Part shown: positions 9,068 to 18,295 of the stretch, one piece after another
Position numbering within the stretch: the first letter of the stretch is position 1
Layout of the letters: every line of letters begins with the position of its first letter
Assembly: GCA_022450045.1 (NCBI GenBank)
Contig: JAKURD010000002.1
Coordinates: forward strand, 186,001 to 250,000
Direction of reading: 5' to 3'
DNA: 64,000 nucleotides
Source: Gracilimonas sp.
GTDB lineage: Bacteria; Bacteroidota; Rhodothermia; Balneolales; Balneolaceae
Translations under genes and position numbers: made by a program
The notes under the pieces: generated by a model
The model's input: only the letters and a program-made list of their open reading frames with translations
Told to the model about the DNA's origin: nothing
Databases searched by the model: none

Positions 9068-9510
9068 ATAAGGTACTTATTAAAAAGCTGCATCATGCTA
9101 AAGATCTGCCATTACCGAATTATGCGACCATTGCCGCTGCGGGGATGGATCTGCGTGCTGCAGTGGATACAGCCGTCGTCATAAAACCGGGAGAGCGGAA
9201 GATGATCCCTACCGGACTCCAAATGGCACTGCCGGAAGGGTACGAGGCACAAGTGAGGCCGCGCAGCGGGTTGGCGATCCGAAATGGGATCACCATGCTG
9301 AACACTCCCGGAACCATTGATGCGGATTACAGGGGAGAAATTAAAGTGATCGCTATCAATCATGGGGAAGAGGAGTTTGTAGTGAATCACGGAGACCGGA
9401 TCGCCCAAATGGTGATCGCCCCGGTTACGCAATTCCCGGTGGTGGAAGTAGATGACCTGGATGAAACGGATCGCGGGGAAGGCGGGTTTGGAAGCACCGG
9501 TATAAAATGA
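9064..9510 (+). CDS. dut: Deoxyuridine 5'-triphosphate nucleotidohydrolase (dUTPase)
   Basis: 148 residues. Trimeric dUTPase that hydrolyses dUTP to dUMP and pyrophosphate, keeping uracil out of DNA and feeding dTMP synthesis. All five family motifs are visible: [32 protein letters not shown] and [10 protein letters not shown] at the C-terminus (the P-loop-like lid). The ATG at 9064 is preferred over one at 9052 because it overlaps the upstream stop codon as ATGA and gives the usual length. Confidence 0.97.
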   Translation: MNKVLIKKLHHAKDLPLPNYATIAAAGMDLRAAVDTAVVIKPGERKMIPTGLQMALPEGYEAQVRPRSGLAIRNGITMLNTPGTIDADYRGEIKVIAINHGEEEFVVNHGDRIAQMVIAPVTQFPVVEVDDLDETDRGEGGFGSTGIK

Positions 9511-9544
9511 ATATTCAATATTGAACAGAGGAATATTGAACTCA

Positions 9545-9638
9545 AAGAACCTCCAGGCGTCCGCAGCACCTTGGAGCGTTCGATGTTTTAATGTGCCACC
9601 CATCACAACGCTTGAGGTCTTTCAGACGCACCAAGGTT
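9545..9638. repeat. Short direct repeat flanking the MFS gene, copy 1
   Basis: About 94 bp beginning AAGAACCTCC and ending ACCAAGGTT. It matches the 105-bp copy at 11023-11127 in the same orientation, with words such as TTGGAGCGTTCG and GAGGTCTTT shared. It has internal inverted repeats (CGTCCG..., CAGACGC) and could fold. Confidence 0.7.
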
Positions 9639-9698
9639 ACTTGAATAATGAAATTATAAAATGAAAAGCTGAAAGCTGCGTGCTGACAGCTGCAAGTT

Positions 9699-10949
9699 AT
9701 GCTAAAAAATCTCCGACCGTATCTTACTCTTATCAAAGAAAACCACGACTTCCGCCGGCTTTGGCTGGCGCAGTCGGTATCTAATTTCGGGGATTGGTTC
9801 GGCCTGTTGGCACTCTATGCTATCATTAGCCGCTATTCGGATTCGGAGTTTCTGCTGGGTCTGATCATTGTCGTAAAGATGCTGAGCCTGGCTTTTTTCT
9901 CTCCTTTTGCGGGTTATCTGGCTGATCGATTCAACCGCCGGAAACTTATGATCTGGTGTGATCTTCTTCGCGGAGTCGCGGTGCTTGGGATCATTCTGGT
10001 TCAATCTGTTGAAATGCTGTGGCTGGCTTATGTGCTCACGGCAGTTCAGATGATGCTCTCCGCTGTATTCGAACCGGCCAAAACATCATCTATCCCCAAC
10101 GTAACGTCCGAGGCAAACCTCACGAACGCCAACATCATATCTACCGCTACATGGAGTATTATTTTCACCACCGGAATGGCCATCGGGGGATTTGCAACGG
10201 AATGGCTGGGTACGGATCTGGTATTGATTTTAGATTCACTGACGTATGCACTTTCCGCCTGGTTTGTGTATCGGGCTACCATTCCTCAAACACGCTTGTC
10301 CAAAGCGGAATTATACCGCACCAGGAATCCTCTTAAAGGAATCAAAGAAGGATTGAGTTATTTGCTTAATAACCGTCATATTTTACGGCCTTCGCTGGCC
10401 AAAGGAACTTCGACGGTATTTTTAGGCGGATTGGTATATTTATTGATCATCGTGAGTGAAGAAGTGTTGATGATGGGGAGTATTGGCCTTGGGTTGTTGT
10501 ATGCCGCCCGTGGATTTGGCACGGGGATCGGCCCGATGATAGGGCGACGCTTGTTCAGTGATGAAAAAGACTGGGTTATGGTAATGGGGGTGGCCATAAC
10601 CTTTTGCGGGTTGATGTATATGGTGGTTGGCGTGGTGAATGAGCTGGTGTTGATGCTGATTTTTGTACTGCTGGCTCATGCGGCATCCGGGGCAAACTGG
10701 GTGACAAGTACCGTTCTCCTCCAAAAGCGAACCCAGGATACGTTCCGTGGCCGAATATTCAGTACCGAATGGCTGTTGTTTACCATCGGCAGTTCCATAT
10801 CCACAACAGCCGCTTCCCTTATTCTTGAGTTTGAATTGATGACGGTAAAACCGCTGATCATGGTTTATGGGGGAATCATGGCACTGGGTGGAATTTTGTG
10901 GAGTTTTACTATCACCAAGAACGAAAAAAGCTGGCAGGAAGATTTGTGA
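9699..10949 (+). CDS. MFS transporter
   Basis: 416 residues with about 12 hydrophobic helices. The MFS loop 2-3 signature GYLADRFNRRKLMIW is clear. The overall pattern (short N-terminus, FRRLWLAQSVSNFGDWF) resembles the DHA-type EntS-like efflux group. Substrate unknown. It is bracketed by two 90-105-bp direct repeats about 1.5 kb apart and has no same-operon partner. Confidence 0.88.
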   Translation: MLKNLRPYLTLIKENHDFRRLWLAQSVSNFGDWFGLLALYAIISRYSDSEFLLGLIIVVKMLSLAFFSPFAGYLADRFNRRKLMIWCDLLRGVAVLGIILVQSVEMLWLAYVLTAVQMMLSAVFEPAKTSSIPNVTSEANLTNANIISTATWSIIFTTGMAIGGFATEWLGTDLVLILDSLTYALSAWFVYRATIPQTRLSKAELYRTRNPLKGIKEGLSYLLNNRHILRPSLAKGTSTVFLGGLVYLLIIVSEEVLMMGSIGLGLLYAARGFGTGIGPMIGRRLFSDEKDWVMVMGVAITFCGLMYMVVGVVNELVLMLIFVLLAHAASGANWVTSTVLLQKRTQDTFRGRIFSTEWLLFTIGSSISTTAASLILEFELMTVKPLIMVYGGIMALGGILWSFTITKNEKSWQEDL

Positions 10950-11022
10950 ACATCGAATATCGATCACGAAACTTCTAAGGATAAATTTTATCAAGCTAAT
11001 CCGGAATATCTATTCCTTAAGA

Positions 11023-11127
11023 AAGAACCTCCAAGCGTCCGCGGGATCTTGGAGCGTTCGGTGTACTAAAAGGATTCCTTGCTAATCACCCGCACCGCTT
11101 GGAGGTCTTTTCAGACGCTCCAAGGTT
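11023..11127. repeat. Short direct repeat flanking the MFS gene, copy 2
   Basis: Second copy of the 9545-9638 repeat, same orientation, with a few extra bases in the middle. The arms CTCCAAGCGTC/CTTGGAG and GCTTGGAGG/CTCCAAGG can pair with each other in several ways, so the RNA or single strand would fold. Confidence 0.7.
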
Positions 11128-11142
11128 GCTTCATCTATTTGA

Positions 11143-11180
11143 CAAAAAAAACGCCGAAGCAGTAAAACTACTTCGGCGTT
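11143..11180 (-). terminator. Rho-independent terminator of the S9 peptidase gene
   Basis: AACGCCGAAG at 11150-11159 pairs perfectly with CTTCGGCGTT at 11171-11180 around an 11-base loop. Read on the - strand the stem is followed by eight T residues, just after the S9 peptidase stop codon. Confidence 0.85.
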
Positions 11181-11207
11181 GGATGTTTTTTATCCTTGTT
11201 CAACGTT

Positions 11208-13565
11208 CTACTCATCTTCGGGGAGGTTGAAGTTTACATTGGTTTGGTAATCTCCCAGTAAATGCTCAGCAAAGTAATACCATTTCTGTCGCTCGAAATA
11301 AGGCTGATAAGGGCCAAAGCCATGTCGGCGTCCGGGTAAGATCATCAGGTCAAAACGTTTCCCGGCTTTAACGAGGGCATCAACCAGGCGAAGGGTATTG
11401 GCCGGATGTACGTTATTATCCATATCTCCGTGAACGAGCAGCAGGTGTCCTTGCAGGTTTTCAGCAAGTTCGGCGTTGGTCTTGATCTCGCTTTCAAAGG
11501 TGATCACTTGTTTCTCCACCTCAACGCTGTCCTCGTTCATTTTCTTCACGGCCTTTTTTATTTCCGTAACTCCGTGATGGGTTTCTCCCCACCAGGAGTT
11601 GTAGATATTATTATCGTGATTACCTGCGGAAGAAACAGCGGCAGTATAGAAATCGGGATAGGAAAGCAGGGCTGCGGTACTCATAAATCCACCGCCGGAA
11701 TGGCCAAAGATTCCTACTTTATCCTGATTGATAAAAGAATGGCGTGCGGCAAGTTGCTCTATGCCATACTTATTGTCAGCAAGGGGATAATCTCTGAGAT
11801 TGTCATATCCGTAGGTGTGGTAGTAGCGGGACCTTAAAGGACTTCCTCCACGATTACCAAATGCTACGACTACGAATCCAAGTTGTGCAAGAGCTTGATT
11901 TCGGCCGGTATATCCCTGAAGTGAAAAACTGGTTGGGAACGGCTCAGTCTGTGGCCCGGGATATACGTATGAGATGATCGGGTAGCTCTTGGTGGAATCG
12001 AAATCGAATGGTTTCCACATTACCCCGTAGATATCAGTGGCTCCGTCCGCTGCTTTTATTTTAAATTCTTCAGGTGCTTCCCAGCCTATCTGCTCAGCAG
12101 CCGACATATCCACTTCTTGTAAAGTTAAAGTGACGCGCCCGTTTTGGTCACGAAGAACCGACCGGGTTGGCTCATCCACTCTGGAATAATTATCTACAAA
12201 GTAATTACCTTCATCAGATTCGGAAATACTGTGATTGGCATTTTCAGGGGTGAGGTGTTTGAAATCAGATCCGTCAAATTTTACACTGTAAAGATGTGCG
12301 TTGTAGGGGTGATCACCGTCACGGCCAAATCCTTCAAAAAAGATACGTTGGGCAGAGGTATCCACTTTCACTACATCACCAACAACAAAATTACCATTGG
12401 TAATACGGTTCGTAAAATTGCCTTCGGAATCATATCGGTAAAGTTGCCCCCATCCGGTACGCTCACTCCACCAGATGTACTCCTTGCCATCATTCATGAT
12501 GCCAAGATATTGGTAACTCCAGTTGAAATAAGGTTCACTTGTTTCGCTTATCAGTACCTCCGTCTCACCGGTTTCCGTGTCAGCGATCAAAATATCCATT
12601 TTATCGGAAGGCCGATTCTCGCGATAGATATATAATTTATCGGAGCTGTTTGGCCGGTAATCGCCGGTTTGGTGGTTTCCGTAATTGGCACTCAGATCCT
12701 GATCTTCCCATTTGTCTGTATCCATCCGTACACGCTCACGGCTTGTGATGTCAATGACCTCAATATGATCGATCCCGATCTCATCCTCGCCGGGCATTCC
12801 GTATTTATATGTTTCCAGTGATGGACGTTCACTCAATGCATCGATCACCCAAAGTTCATCCACCTTTCGGGCATCGTTTCTGGAAACCCAGATCTTTTGC
12901 TCATCATCGAAGAATCGGGCACGCGAACGAAGACGTTCGTTGCTGGTAGTATCGCCATGATCAGCCTGATAGCTGAACCACCGTTCCCCATCTTCGGTAA
13001 GTTGAATTTCAGTACTATCCGGATCATCAGACCTCATAATGAACAGGTTGTGATCTTTTGCAAAAGCGATATAGGTGCTGTCGGGAGAGTAGGTTGCCCA
13101 ATCCTTACGTTCTTCTTTATCAAGGGAATCGCCTTTGATAAGATCATTACCATTTACATTGTAGGTAAACTTAATACTGTCAACATGAAAGGTAAATCGC
13201 TCTTTGTCGGTATTGTACTCAAAATCTTTCAGGTCAAGATCCAGGGCATTGAACGGCCGCTCAAAGATCTCAGTGAGCTGTGCAGCCATTTCTTCCTGAT
13301 CAAAAAGCAACCTTTGATTCGGGCGTTCGGCATTTACGAAATACCAATTCTTGCCGGCATCATTTTCATAGGTGTACCAAAAGTTGTTGGTGTCTTCTAT
13401 CCATTCGGGATCTACCGAAGTATCACCGATCAGCTTTTCCATTTTATCACCGGTAAACCGTTCGGCGGCTTCAAAATTGGCTTGTTGTGCAACGGAAAGG
13501 AAGCTGCTGGTTATGAATAAAGAGAAAGTCAGTATGCCCCCTTTCAAAGCAGTAGTAGTATTCAT
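11208..13565 (-). CDS. S9 family peptidase (dipeptidyl-peptidase IV-like)
   Basis: 785 residues with a signal peptide (about 26 residues, ending SVAQQ). The N-terminal part is a DPP IV beta-propeller; the C-terminal alpha/beta-hydrolase domain has the catalytic Ser in GHSGGGF (about residue 623), Asp in HGDMDNNVHP and His in GRRHGFG. These enzymes cleave Xaa-Pro or related dipeptides from peptide N-termini outside the cytoplasm. It is a single-gene unit with its own terminator. Confidence 0.93.
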   Translation of the reverse strand: MNTTTALKGGILTFSLFITSSFLSVAQQANFEAAERFTGDKMEKLIGDTSVDPEWIEDTNNFWYTYENDAGKNWYFVNAERPNQRLLFDQEEMAAQLTEIFERPFNALDLDLKDFEYNTDKERFTFHVDSIKFTYNVNGNDLIKGDSLDKEERKDWATYSPDSTYIAFAKDHNLFIMRSDDPDSTEIQLTEDGERWFSYQADHGDTTSNERLRSRARFFDDEQKIWVSRNDARKVDELWVIDALSERPSLETYKYGMPGEDEIGIDHIEVIDITSRERVRMDTDKWEDQDLSANYGNHQTGDYRPNSSDKLYIYRENRPSDKMDILIADTETGETEVLISETSEPYFNWSYQYLGIMNDGKEYIWWSERTGWGQLYRYDSEGNFTNRITNGNFVVGDVVKVDTSAQRIFFEGFGRDGDHPYNAHLYSVKFDGSDFKHLTPENANHSISESDEGNYFVDNYSRVDEPTRSVLRDQNGRVTLTLQEVDMSAAEQIGWEAPEEFKIKAADGATDIYGVMWKPFDFDSTKSYPIISYVYPGPQTEPFPTSFSLQGYTGRNQALAQLGFVVVAFGNRGGSPLRSRYYHTYGYDNLRDYPLADNKYGIEQLAARHSFINQDKVGIFGHSGGGFMSTAALLSYPDFYTAAVSSAGNHDNNIYNSWWGETHHGVTEIKKAVKKMNEDSVEVEKQVITFESEIKTNAELAENLQGHLLLVHGDMDNNVHPANTLRLVDALVKAGKRFDLMILPGRRHGFGPYQPYFERQKWYYFAEHLLGDYQTNVNFNLPEDE

Positions 13566-13664
13566 GAGCTGTAGTTGTGATTGATGTTGAGAGAGCCTAA
13601 ATAAACGGGTTAATTTTGTAAAACAATGGTAAAATAAATGATGTCAGATTGATCATGTAACTCA

Positions 13665-14174
13665 TTAATCCTCAAACTTCTTTCGTTCTTTCTCAAAATC
13701 TTCGTTACTCACAAGCCCTTGTTGCCAAAGACCTGTAAGATAATCAAGGCGGTCCATGGAACCGGGATCATATTTAGTTTTTCGAGGTTTGGCCTGTTTT
13801 TGAGCTTCCAATCTTCTGAGCTCAGCTTGTACCGCTTTTTCGATGGAGGTTGCGATCCGCTCCGGATTTTCCAGCCCAATAAGTTCGATCTCACGCCCCT
13901 GGGTTTTAATGGTAACACTTCCAACCCCAAACCTCAGATCGCCGGCTTCAGCCTGACGAATATCAGCAAGGTCAATATTCCGGGAGTAATTGCCATCCAC
14001 CACGGTTATTTTTCTATCGGTTATTTTGTAGGATTTTTCGCGGCGTCTCTTGCTCGTTTTCCATAAAAGAATAATTCCTATGAGAGCCGGGATGAGAGCA
14101 ACCCCAAAAAAGTAACTCCAGAAAAAGGCTTTCCACGAAGGGGTTAGCGTGATGGATCTTTCGGTGTCAGTCAT
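13665..14174 (-). CDS. Membrane protein with PH-like and SHOCT domains
   Basis: 169 residues. A hydrophobic segment near residues 13-33 (FFWSYFFGVALIPALIGIILL) anchors it. The middle reads as a small beta domain (KITDRKITVVDGNYSRNIDLADI) like bacterial PH domains. The last 30 residues (LDYLTGLWQQGLVSNEDFEKERKKF) form a SHOCT module, a short helical oligomerisation or cofactor-binding tail. Function unknown. It is divergent from ccmC, with about 95 bp between them. Confidence 0.7.
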   Translation of the reverse strand: MTDTERSITLTPSWKAFFWSYFFGVALIPALIGIILLWKTSKRRREKSYKITDRKITVVDGNYSRNIDLADIRQAEAGDLRFGVGSVTIKTQGREIELIGLENPERIATSIEKAVQAELRRLEAQKQAKPRKTKYDPGSMDRLDYLTGLWQQGLVSNEDFEKERKKFED

Positions 14175-14269
14175 AGCAGATTTTACAGATTTAAAACTCA
14201 GATTATCGGGTGTAAATTCGTATATTTTGCGTCGAAAACGTAGTTATAGTTAAAAAAATTCATACACCT

Positions 14270-14926
14270 TTGAAAATCTGGAAATACGTAGTAGCTATCT
14301 GGATGACTGTTGTGATCTCAGCCGGCTTTTTAATTTATATTCCTGAAATTCCGATCCTCGAACAAACGGCCCGTAATATTTTCTTCCATGTTCCCATGTG
14401 GATGACCATGTTTGTGCTGTTTCTCATTAGTTTTTGGTATAGCATTCAGTATCTGAATGAACCAAAGCCTATGTATGATGTTAAGGCCTCATCTGCCGCA
14501 TCGGTGGGAGTGGCCTTTGGAATTTGCGGATTGCTGACCGGCTCGCTGTGGGCACGCTTTACCTGGGGATCGTGGTGGACGTTCGCTGAGCCCAAAATGA
14601 ATTTAGCGGCCTTGGCACTCATGATCTATGTCGCTTATTTTGTGCTCCGTTCTGCCTTTGATGATCATCAGAAACGCGCAAAGCTATCGGCAGTTTATAA
14701 TATTTTTGCCGTCACAACCATCCCGTTCCTGCTTTATGTGGTGCCTCGCCAATTAACGAGTCTGCATCCCGGAGCAGATGGAAACCCTGCTTTTAGTGAG
14801 ATCACGGCCGATGAACTGCGGATCGTTTTGTATCCTGCGTTCATTGGATTTATAGCGCTCGGCTGCTGGATATACAATGTTCATTATCGTTATAACAAGG
14901 TGAAATTAGACATAGAGAATTCGTAA
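14270..14926 (+). CDS. ccmC: Cytochrome c maturation heme-handling permease CcmC
   Basis: 218 residues with six hydrophobic helices. CcmC presents heme for attachment to CcmE at the outer face of the inner membrane. The tryptophan-rich motif WGSWWTFAEPKM matches the heme-binding loop of the family, and flanking His residues (HVPMW and LTSLHPGAD) fit the axial ligands. The start is TTG at 14270; the next ATG lies 11 codons in, inside helix 1. It heads the ccmC-D-E-F group. Confidence 0.92.
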   Translation: MKIWKYVVAIWMTVVISAGFLIYIPEIPILEQTARNIFFHVPMWMTMFVLFLISFWYSIQYLNEPKPMYDVKASSAASVGVAFGICGLLTGSLWARFTWGSWWTFAEPKMNLAALALMIYVAYFVLRSAFDDHQKRAKLSAVYNIFAVTTIPFLLYVVPRQLTSLHPGADGNPAFSEITADELRIVLYPAFIGFIALGCWIYNVHYRYNKVKLDIENS

Positions 14927-14972
14927 TTTAGACCGAAGCAGAACTAAGGTTCAATAATTAAAAAATTAATTA

Positions 14973-15215
14973 ATGCAAGAAGATTCAGTTGCCGTCGTTG
15001 ACACACTTACCAAAGCCTATTCTGACCAATGGGCGGGTGTAAATGGCTCCGAAGACGTAGGAACATTTGTTCAATTTATGTCATCAAATGATCTTATTTT
15101 TGTGGTATTGGGAGTAAGCCTGATCATATGGCTGGTTCTCCTGTTTTTTCTATTTCGCGTAGATAAGAAAGTGAGTAATCTCGAAGAACAAATTAAAAAC
15201 AATCAAGAAGGATGA
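14973..15215 (+). CDS. CcmD-like small membrane protein
   Basis: 80 residues: a hydrophilic N-terminus, one transmembrane helix (LIFVVLGVSLIIWLVLLFFLF) and a charged, coiled tail (DKKVSNLEEQIKNN). Size, topology and position between ccmC and ccmE make it the likely CcmD equivalent, which releases holo-CcmE. Sequence similarity to CcmD is too weak to prove by eye. It overlaps the ccmE start by 4 bp (ATGA). Confidence 0.7.
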   Translation: MQEDSVAVVDTLTKAYSDQWAGVNGSEDVGTFVQFMSSNDLIFVVLGVSLIIWLVLLFFLFRVDKKVSNLEEQIKNNQEG

Positions 15216-15607
15216 AACCAAAACTGATAATTGGCATTGTGGCTATTGTAGGATTTACATCACTGCTGATGTATAATTTCGGCGAAAGCATAAGTACATA
15301 CACCACTTTTGAAGGTGCTGCCGAAAGAAGTACGGCTCACATCCCCGGAACATGGGATGAAGAAAAAGGCGCTGAGTTTTCAATGGAAACCAAACGCTTT
15401 ACTTTTTATATGAAAGATGAAGACGGTGTTTCCAGAAAAGTAGTTTACCCAAAGCCGAAGCCCAATAACTTTGAAGAGGCCGACCAGCTGGTGGTGATCG
15501 GTGAAATGCGCGGAGATATTTTCTATGCCAATGAGATGCTGATGAAATGTCCTTCCAAGTATAATGACAATGATCCCGGCAGATTTGTAAATGCTTCTGA
15601 CAGCTGA
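15212..15607 (+). CDS. ccmE: Heme chaperone CcmE, CxxxY type
   Basis: 131 residues. One N-terminal membrane anchor (residues 5-20) and a periplasmic OB-fold domain. The family's heme-attachment motif is normally HxxxY; here the equivalent position reads MKCPSKY, giving C113 and Y117, the CxxxY variant known in some bacteria and archaea. The Cys would attach heme covalently before transfer to CcmF. Lies 75 bp upstream of ccmF. Confidence 0.9.
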   Translation: MKPKLIIGIVAIVGFTSLLMYNFGESISTYTTFEGAAERSTAHIPGTWDEEKGAEFSMETKRFTFYMKDEDGVSRKVVYPKPKPNNFEEADQLVVIGEMRGDIFYANEMLMKCPSKYNDNDPGRFVNASDS

Positions 15608-15681
15608 TCTGAAATTTAGCTAAAATCTCATTTTGAACTCTGTATCCTTTTTATATTAAACCCTTTTACTCTGAATAATTT

Positions 15682-18174
15682 ATGTTAGGAATTCTCGGTA
15701 AAGCCCTGATCTCTGCTTCTTTTGTTGTTTCTCTGTTTGCCATGATCTTTTATTTTGTGGCCGCCAATAAAGATGAGGAAAAGACCCTCAGAATCGGAAA
15801 TTGGCTGTTCACTGCAAAAGTCGTTTTTCTGGTAGCCGCCTCGGGAATATTGATGTATCTGATCTTCAAGCATCAGTTTCAGTATTACTACGTCTTTAAT
15901 TATACCAGCCTTGACCTGACTCCCCGTTACCTGTTTTCGGCCTTTTATGGCGGACAGGAGGGAAGTTTTATGTTATGGATACTGATCTCAGGCTTCCTTG
16001 GTTTTGGATTGATGAAGTGGACTCGGCCCCCTTATAAAGGTCCGGTTCTTTTCTTTTTGACCCTTACCCAGGTCTTCCTGCTTTCCATGTTATTGGGTTG
16101 GGATATTTTCGGGTTGAAGTTAGGAGCCTCTCCTTTCCGAACCATCGCTGAGGAAATGCCGAACGCACCTTTCCTACAGACCAATCCTGATTTTGTACCT
16201 GCCGATGGAAGTGGATTGAATGATCTGCTCAAAAGTCCCTGGATGATGATCCATCCGCCTATTCTTTTTTTAGGCTTTGCCATGATGACTATCCCTTACT
16301 GCTTTGCTATGGCCGCCCTCTGGAAACAGAAATATAACGAGTGGGTAGGGCCTGCGCTTCCCTGGACCCTGAGTGCAAATGTGGCATTGCTGACTGCCAT
16401 CTTCCTGGGAGGATATTGGGCATATGTAACCCTCTCATTTGGCGGATACTGGGCCTGGGACCCGGTTGAAAATGCCTCATTGGTACCCTGGCTGATAGGG
16501 ACGGCCGGAATCCATACCATGATCATACAGCGGAAAAGTGCGGTGGCACAGAAGTCGTCCATACTCTTTGCCATTCTCGCCTATGTGGCTGTTGTATATG
16601 AAACATTCCTGACACGGTCCGGGATCTTGGGAAGTTCATCGGTTCACAGTTTTGTTGATCTTGGGCTTTACAATCAATTGTTGGCTTTTATGCTGGTTGT
16701 TACGCTGGTAGGATTAGGATTATTCTTCTGGAGATATAAAGAACTTCCTTCACCCGAAAAAGAGGCGAAGGTGTTGAGCCGTGAGTTCATGACGGTAACG
16801 GGAGCCATGCTTTTGCTCATCCTGGGCTTAGTCATCATTTTAGGTACCAGTTCACCTGTTTTAGGACAATTGTTCGTTGAGAAACCTACTCCGCCTGAGA
16901 TCAGTTTTTATAACAACTGGAGTATGCCTATTGCCATGATCATGGCCATCTTCACGGTTCTGGGGCAATATCTTTTCTGGAAAAAGTACGATGCAGAATC
17001 GTTGGCTTCAGCGCTTATAAACCCGCTGCTGGTTACCAGTGCGGTTACCATAGCTTCCATTATTATTGGCGATGTCCGAAACCTGTATTATATGACCTAC
17101 CTGTTCTGCGGGTATTTTGCCATCGTCGGTAATGCCTGGGTTCTATTCAGGCTTGCGTTACAGAAGCCCAAACTGATTGGAGGTTCTCTGTCACACATTG
17201 GTTTTGGGTTGCTGTTGGTAGGAATCTTGGCCTCTTCAGCATACAATGAACCGTTGGTAGATCAGCGTACGGCAAATTATAATGAGGCCGTAGAACGTGG
17301 AGAAGTGACTGATGAGCAAGGGTTCACAGTTACTCAAAAAGAAGAAATGCTGGAGCTGTATCTGGATGAGCCGGTGCTGATCGACAACCGATATGTGGTA
17401 ACTTACGAGGGCTATGAGTTGGACAACAGCGTTCGTCGCGGCCAGCAGAATTATAGGATCAGGTTTGAGCCTCTTGATGGTGGAAAAGCTTTTTATATGC
17501 AGCCTGAAGTCTATCCGATGCTGACTTCATCATCCAACGAAAATATACAGTGGTCGGTAGATCCTGATGTAAGAACCGGACTGTTCAGTGATATTTATTT
17601 ATATGTGGGCGGAAGTTCGTATGTGCAGGAACAAAATGATCGTATTGCGGAAAACAGCATGATGCAAAATGTGGCATTTCAGGATACGTTGGGTGAAGGC
17701 CCTGAAGTTCAAACCATAGAATTCAAGCCGGGCCAAACCATTGATGTTGGAAAATTTAAGATCCGGTTTGTGAATTATTCAAGAACTGATACTACACAGC
17801 TTCCTCCAAATACCACCATTGGAGTAAGGGCAGAGGTAGAGCTTATCCATCCCGCCAGCGGACGTATATTTACGGTAGATCCTCTGTTTGCCGTTTACAG
17901 CGAACAAGGACAAAGTTATATTTATTCTCCTCCATCTTTTATTCCTGATTTTGATCTTGAATTCCAATTCACTCAAATCAAGCCTCAGGAAAACAGTATT
18001 GAAGTTACTGTAACCGGCCTGGAAGAAGAATACGAGCCGGAATGGGTATTGATAGTAGCGGATGAGAAGCCGTTCACTTCTGTAGTGTGGGCAGGTACTT
18101 TCATACTGATGGCTGGATTTAGCGTTTCCATTTTCCGACATTGGGGAAGAGAACGGAAGAAGAACAAAGAATAA
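15682..18174 (+). CDS. ccmF: Cytochrome c heme lyase subunit CcmF
   Basis: 830 residues, many helices. The WWD-type heme-handling motif is present as GGYWAWDPVENASLVPW, and GGQEGSFMLWI, HPPILFLGFA and SGILGSSSVHSFVD are conserved CcmF segments. The C-terminal part has a large periplasmic region (about residues 520-790) before the last helix. CcmF ligates heme to apocytochrome c in the periplasm. It is at the length expected for Bacteroidota-type CcmF, which are longer than the enterobacterial form. Confidence 0.95.
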   Translation: MLGILGKALISASFVVSLFAMIFYFVAANKDEEKTLRIGNWLFTAKVVFLVAASGILMYLIFKHQFQYYYVFNYTSLDLTPRYLFSAFYGGQEGSFMLWILISGFLGFGLMKWTRPPYKGPVLFFLTLTQVFLLSMLLGWDIFGLKLGASPFRTIAEEMPNAPFLQTNPDFVPADGSGLNDLLKSPWMMIHPPILFLGFAMMTIPYCFAMAALWKQKYNEWVGPALPWTLSANVALLTAIFLGGYWAYVTLSFGGYWAWDPVENASLVPWLIGTAGIHTMIIQRKSAVAQKSSILFAILAYVAVVYETFLTRSGILGSSSVHSFVDLGLYNQLLAFMLVVTLVGLGLFFWRYKELPSPEKEAKVLSREFMTVTGAMLLLILGLVIILGTSSPVLGQLFVEKPTPPEISFYNNWSMPIAMIMAIFTVLGQYLFWKKYDAESLASALINPLLVTSAVTIASIIIGDVRNLYYMTYLFCGYFAIVGNAWVLFRLALQKPKLIGGSLSHIGFGLLLVGILASSAYNEPLVDQRTANYNEAVERGEVTDEQGFTVTQKEEMLELYLDEPVLIDNRYVVTYEGYELDNSVRRGQQNYRIRFEPLDGGKAFYMQPEVYPMLTSSSNENIQWSVDPDVRTGLFSDIYLYVGGSSYVQEQNDRIAENSMMQNVAFQDTLGEGPEVQTIEFKPGQTIDVGKFKIRFVNYSRTDTTQLPPNTTIGVRAEVELIHPASGRIFTVDPLFAVYSEQGQSYIYSPPSFIPDFDLEFQFTQIKPQENSIEVTVTGLEEEYEPEWVLIVADEKPFTSVVWAGTFILMAGFSVSIFRHWGRERKKNKE

Positions 18175-18182
18175 CGAACATT

Positions 18183-18287
18183 CAACATCGAACTCTCAAC
18201 TTTAGATCAGAATGAGCAATGAGTTCAGTAAATTTCTAAAGAAAGTAGATACTACCCCCGTTGTTGGTTGTAGGATGTTCGATGTTC
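18183..18287. repeat. Inverted repeat pair in the gap after ccmF
   Basis: CAACATCGAAC at 18183-18193 is matched in inverse by GTTCGATGTTC at 18277-18287 (10 of 11). The right arm lies over one of the candidate starts of the next gene. ATTCAACAT-type words recur near 5.4, 7.2 and 9.5 kb. Confidence 0.5.
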
Positions 18288-18295
18288 AAAAGGTG

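Noticed and set aside
11406..13520. Several long open frames antisense to the S9 peptidase gene
   Set aside because: They lie entirely opposite a clear gene with full catalytic motifs and show no domain features.
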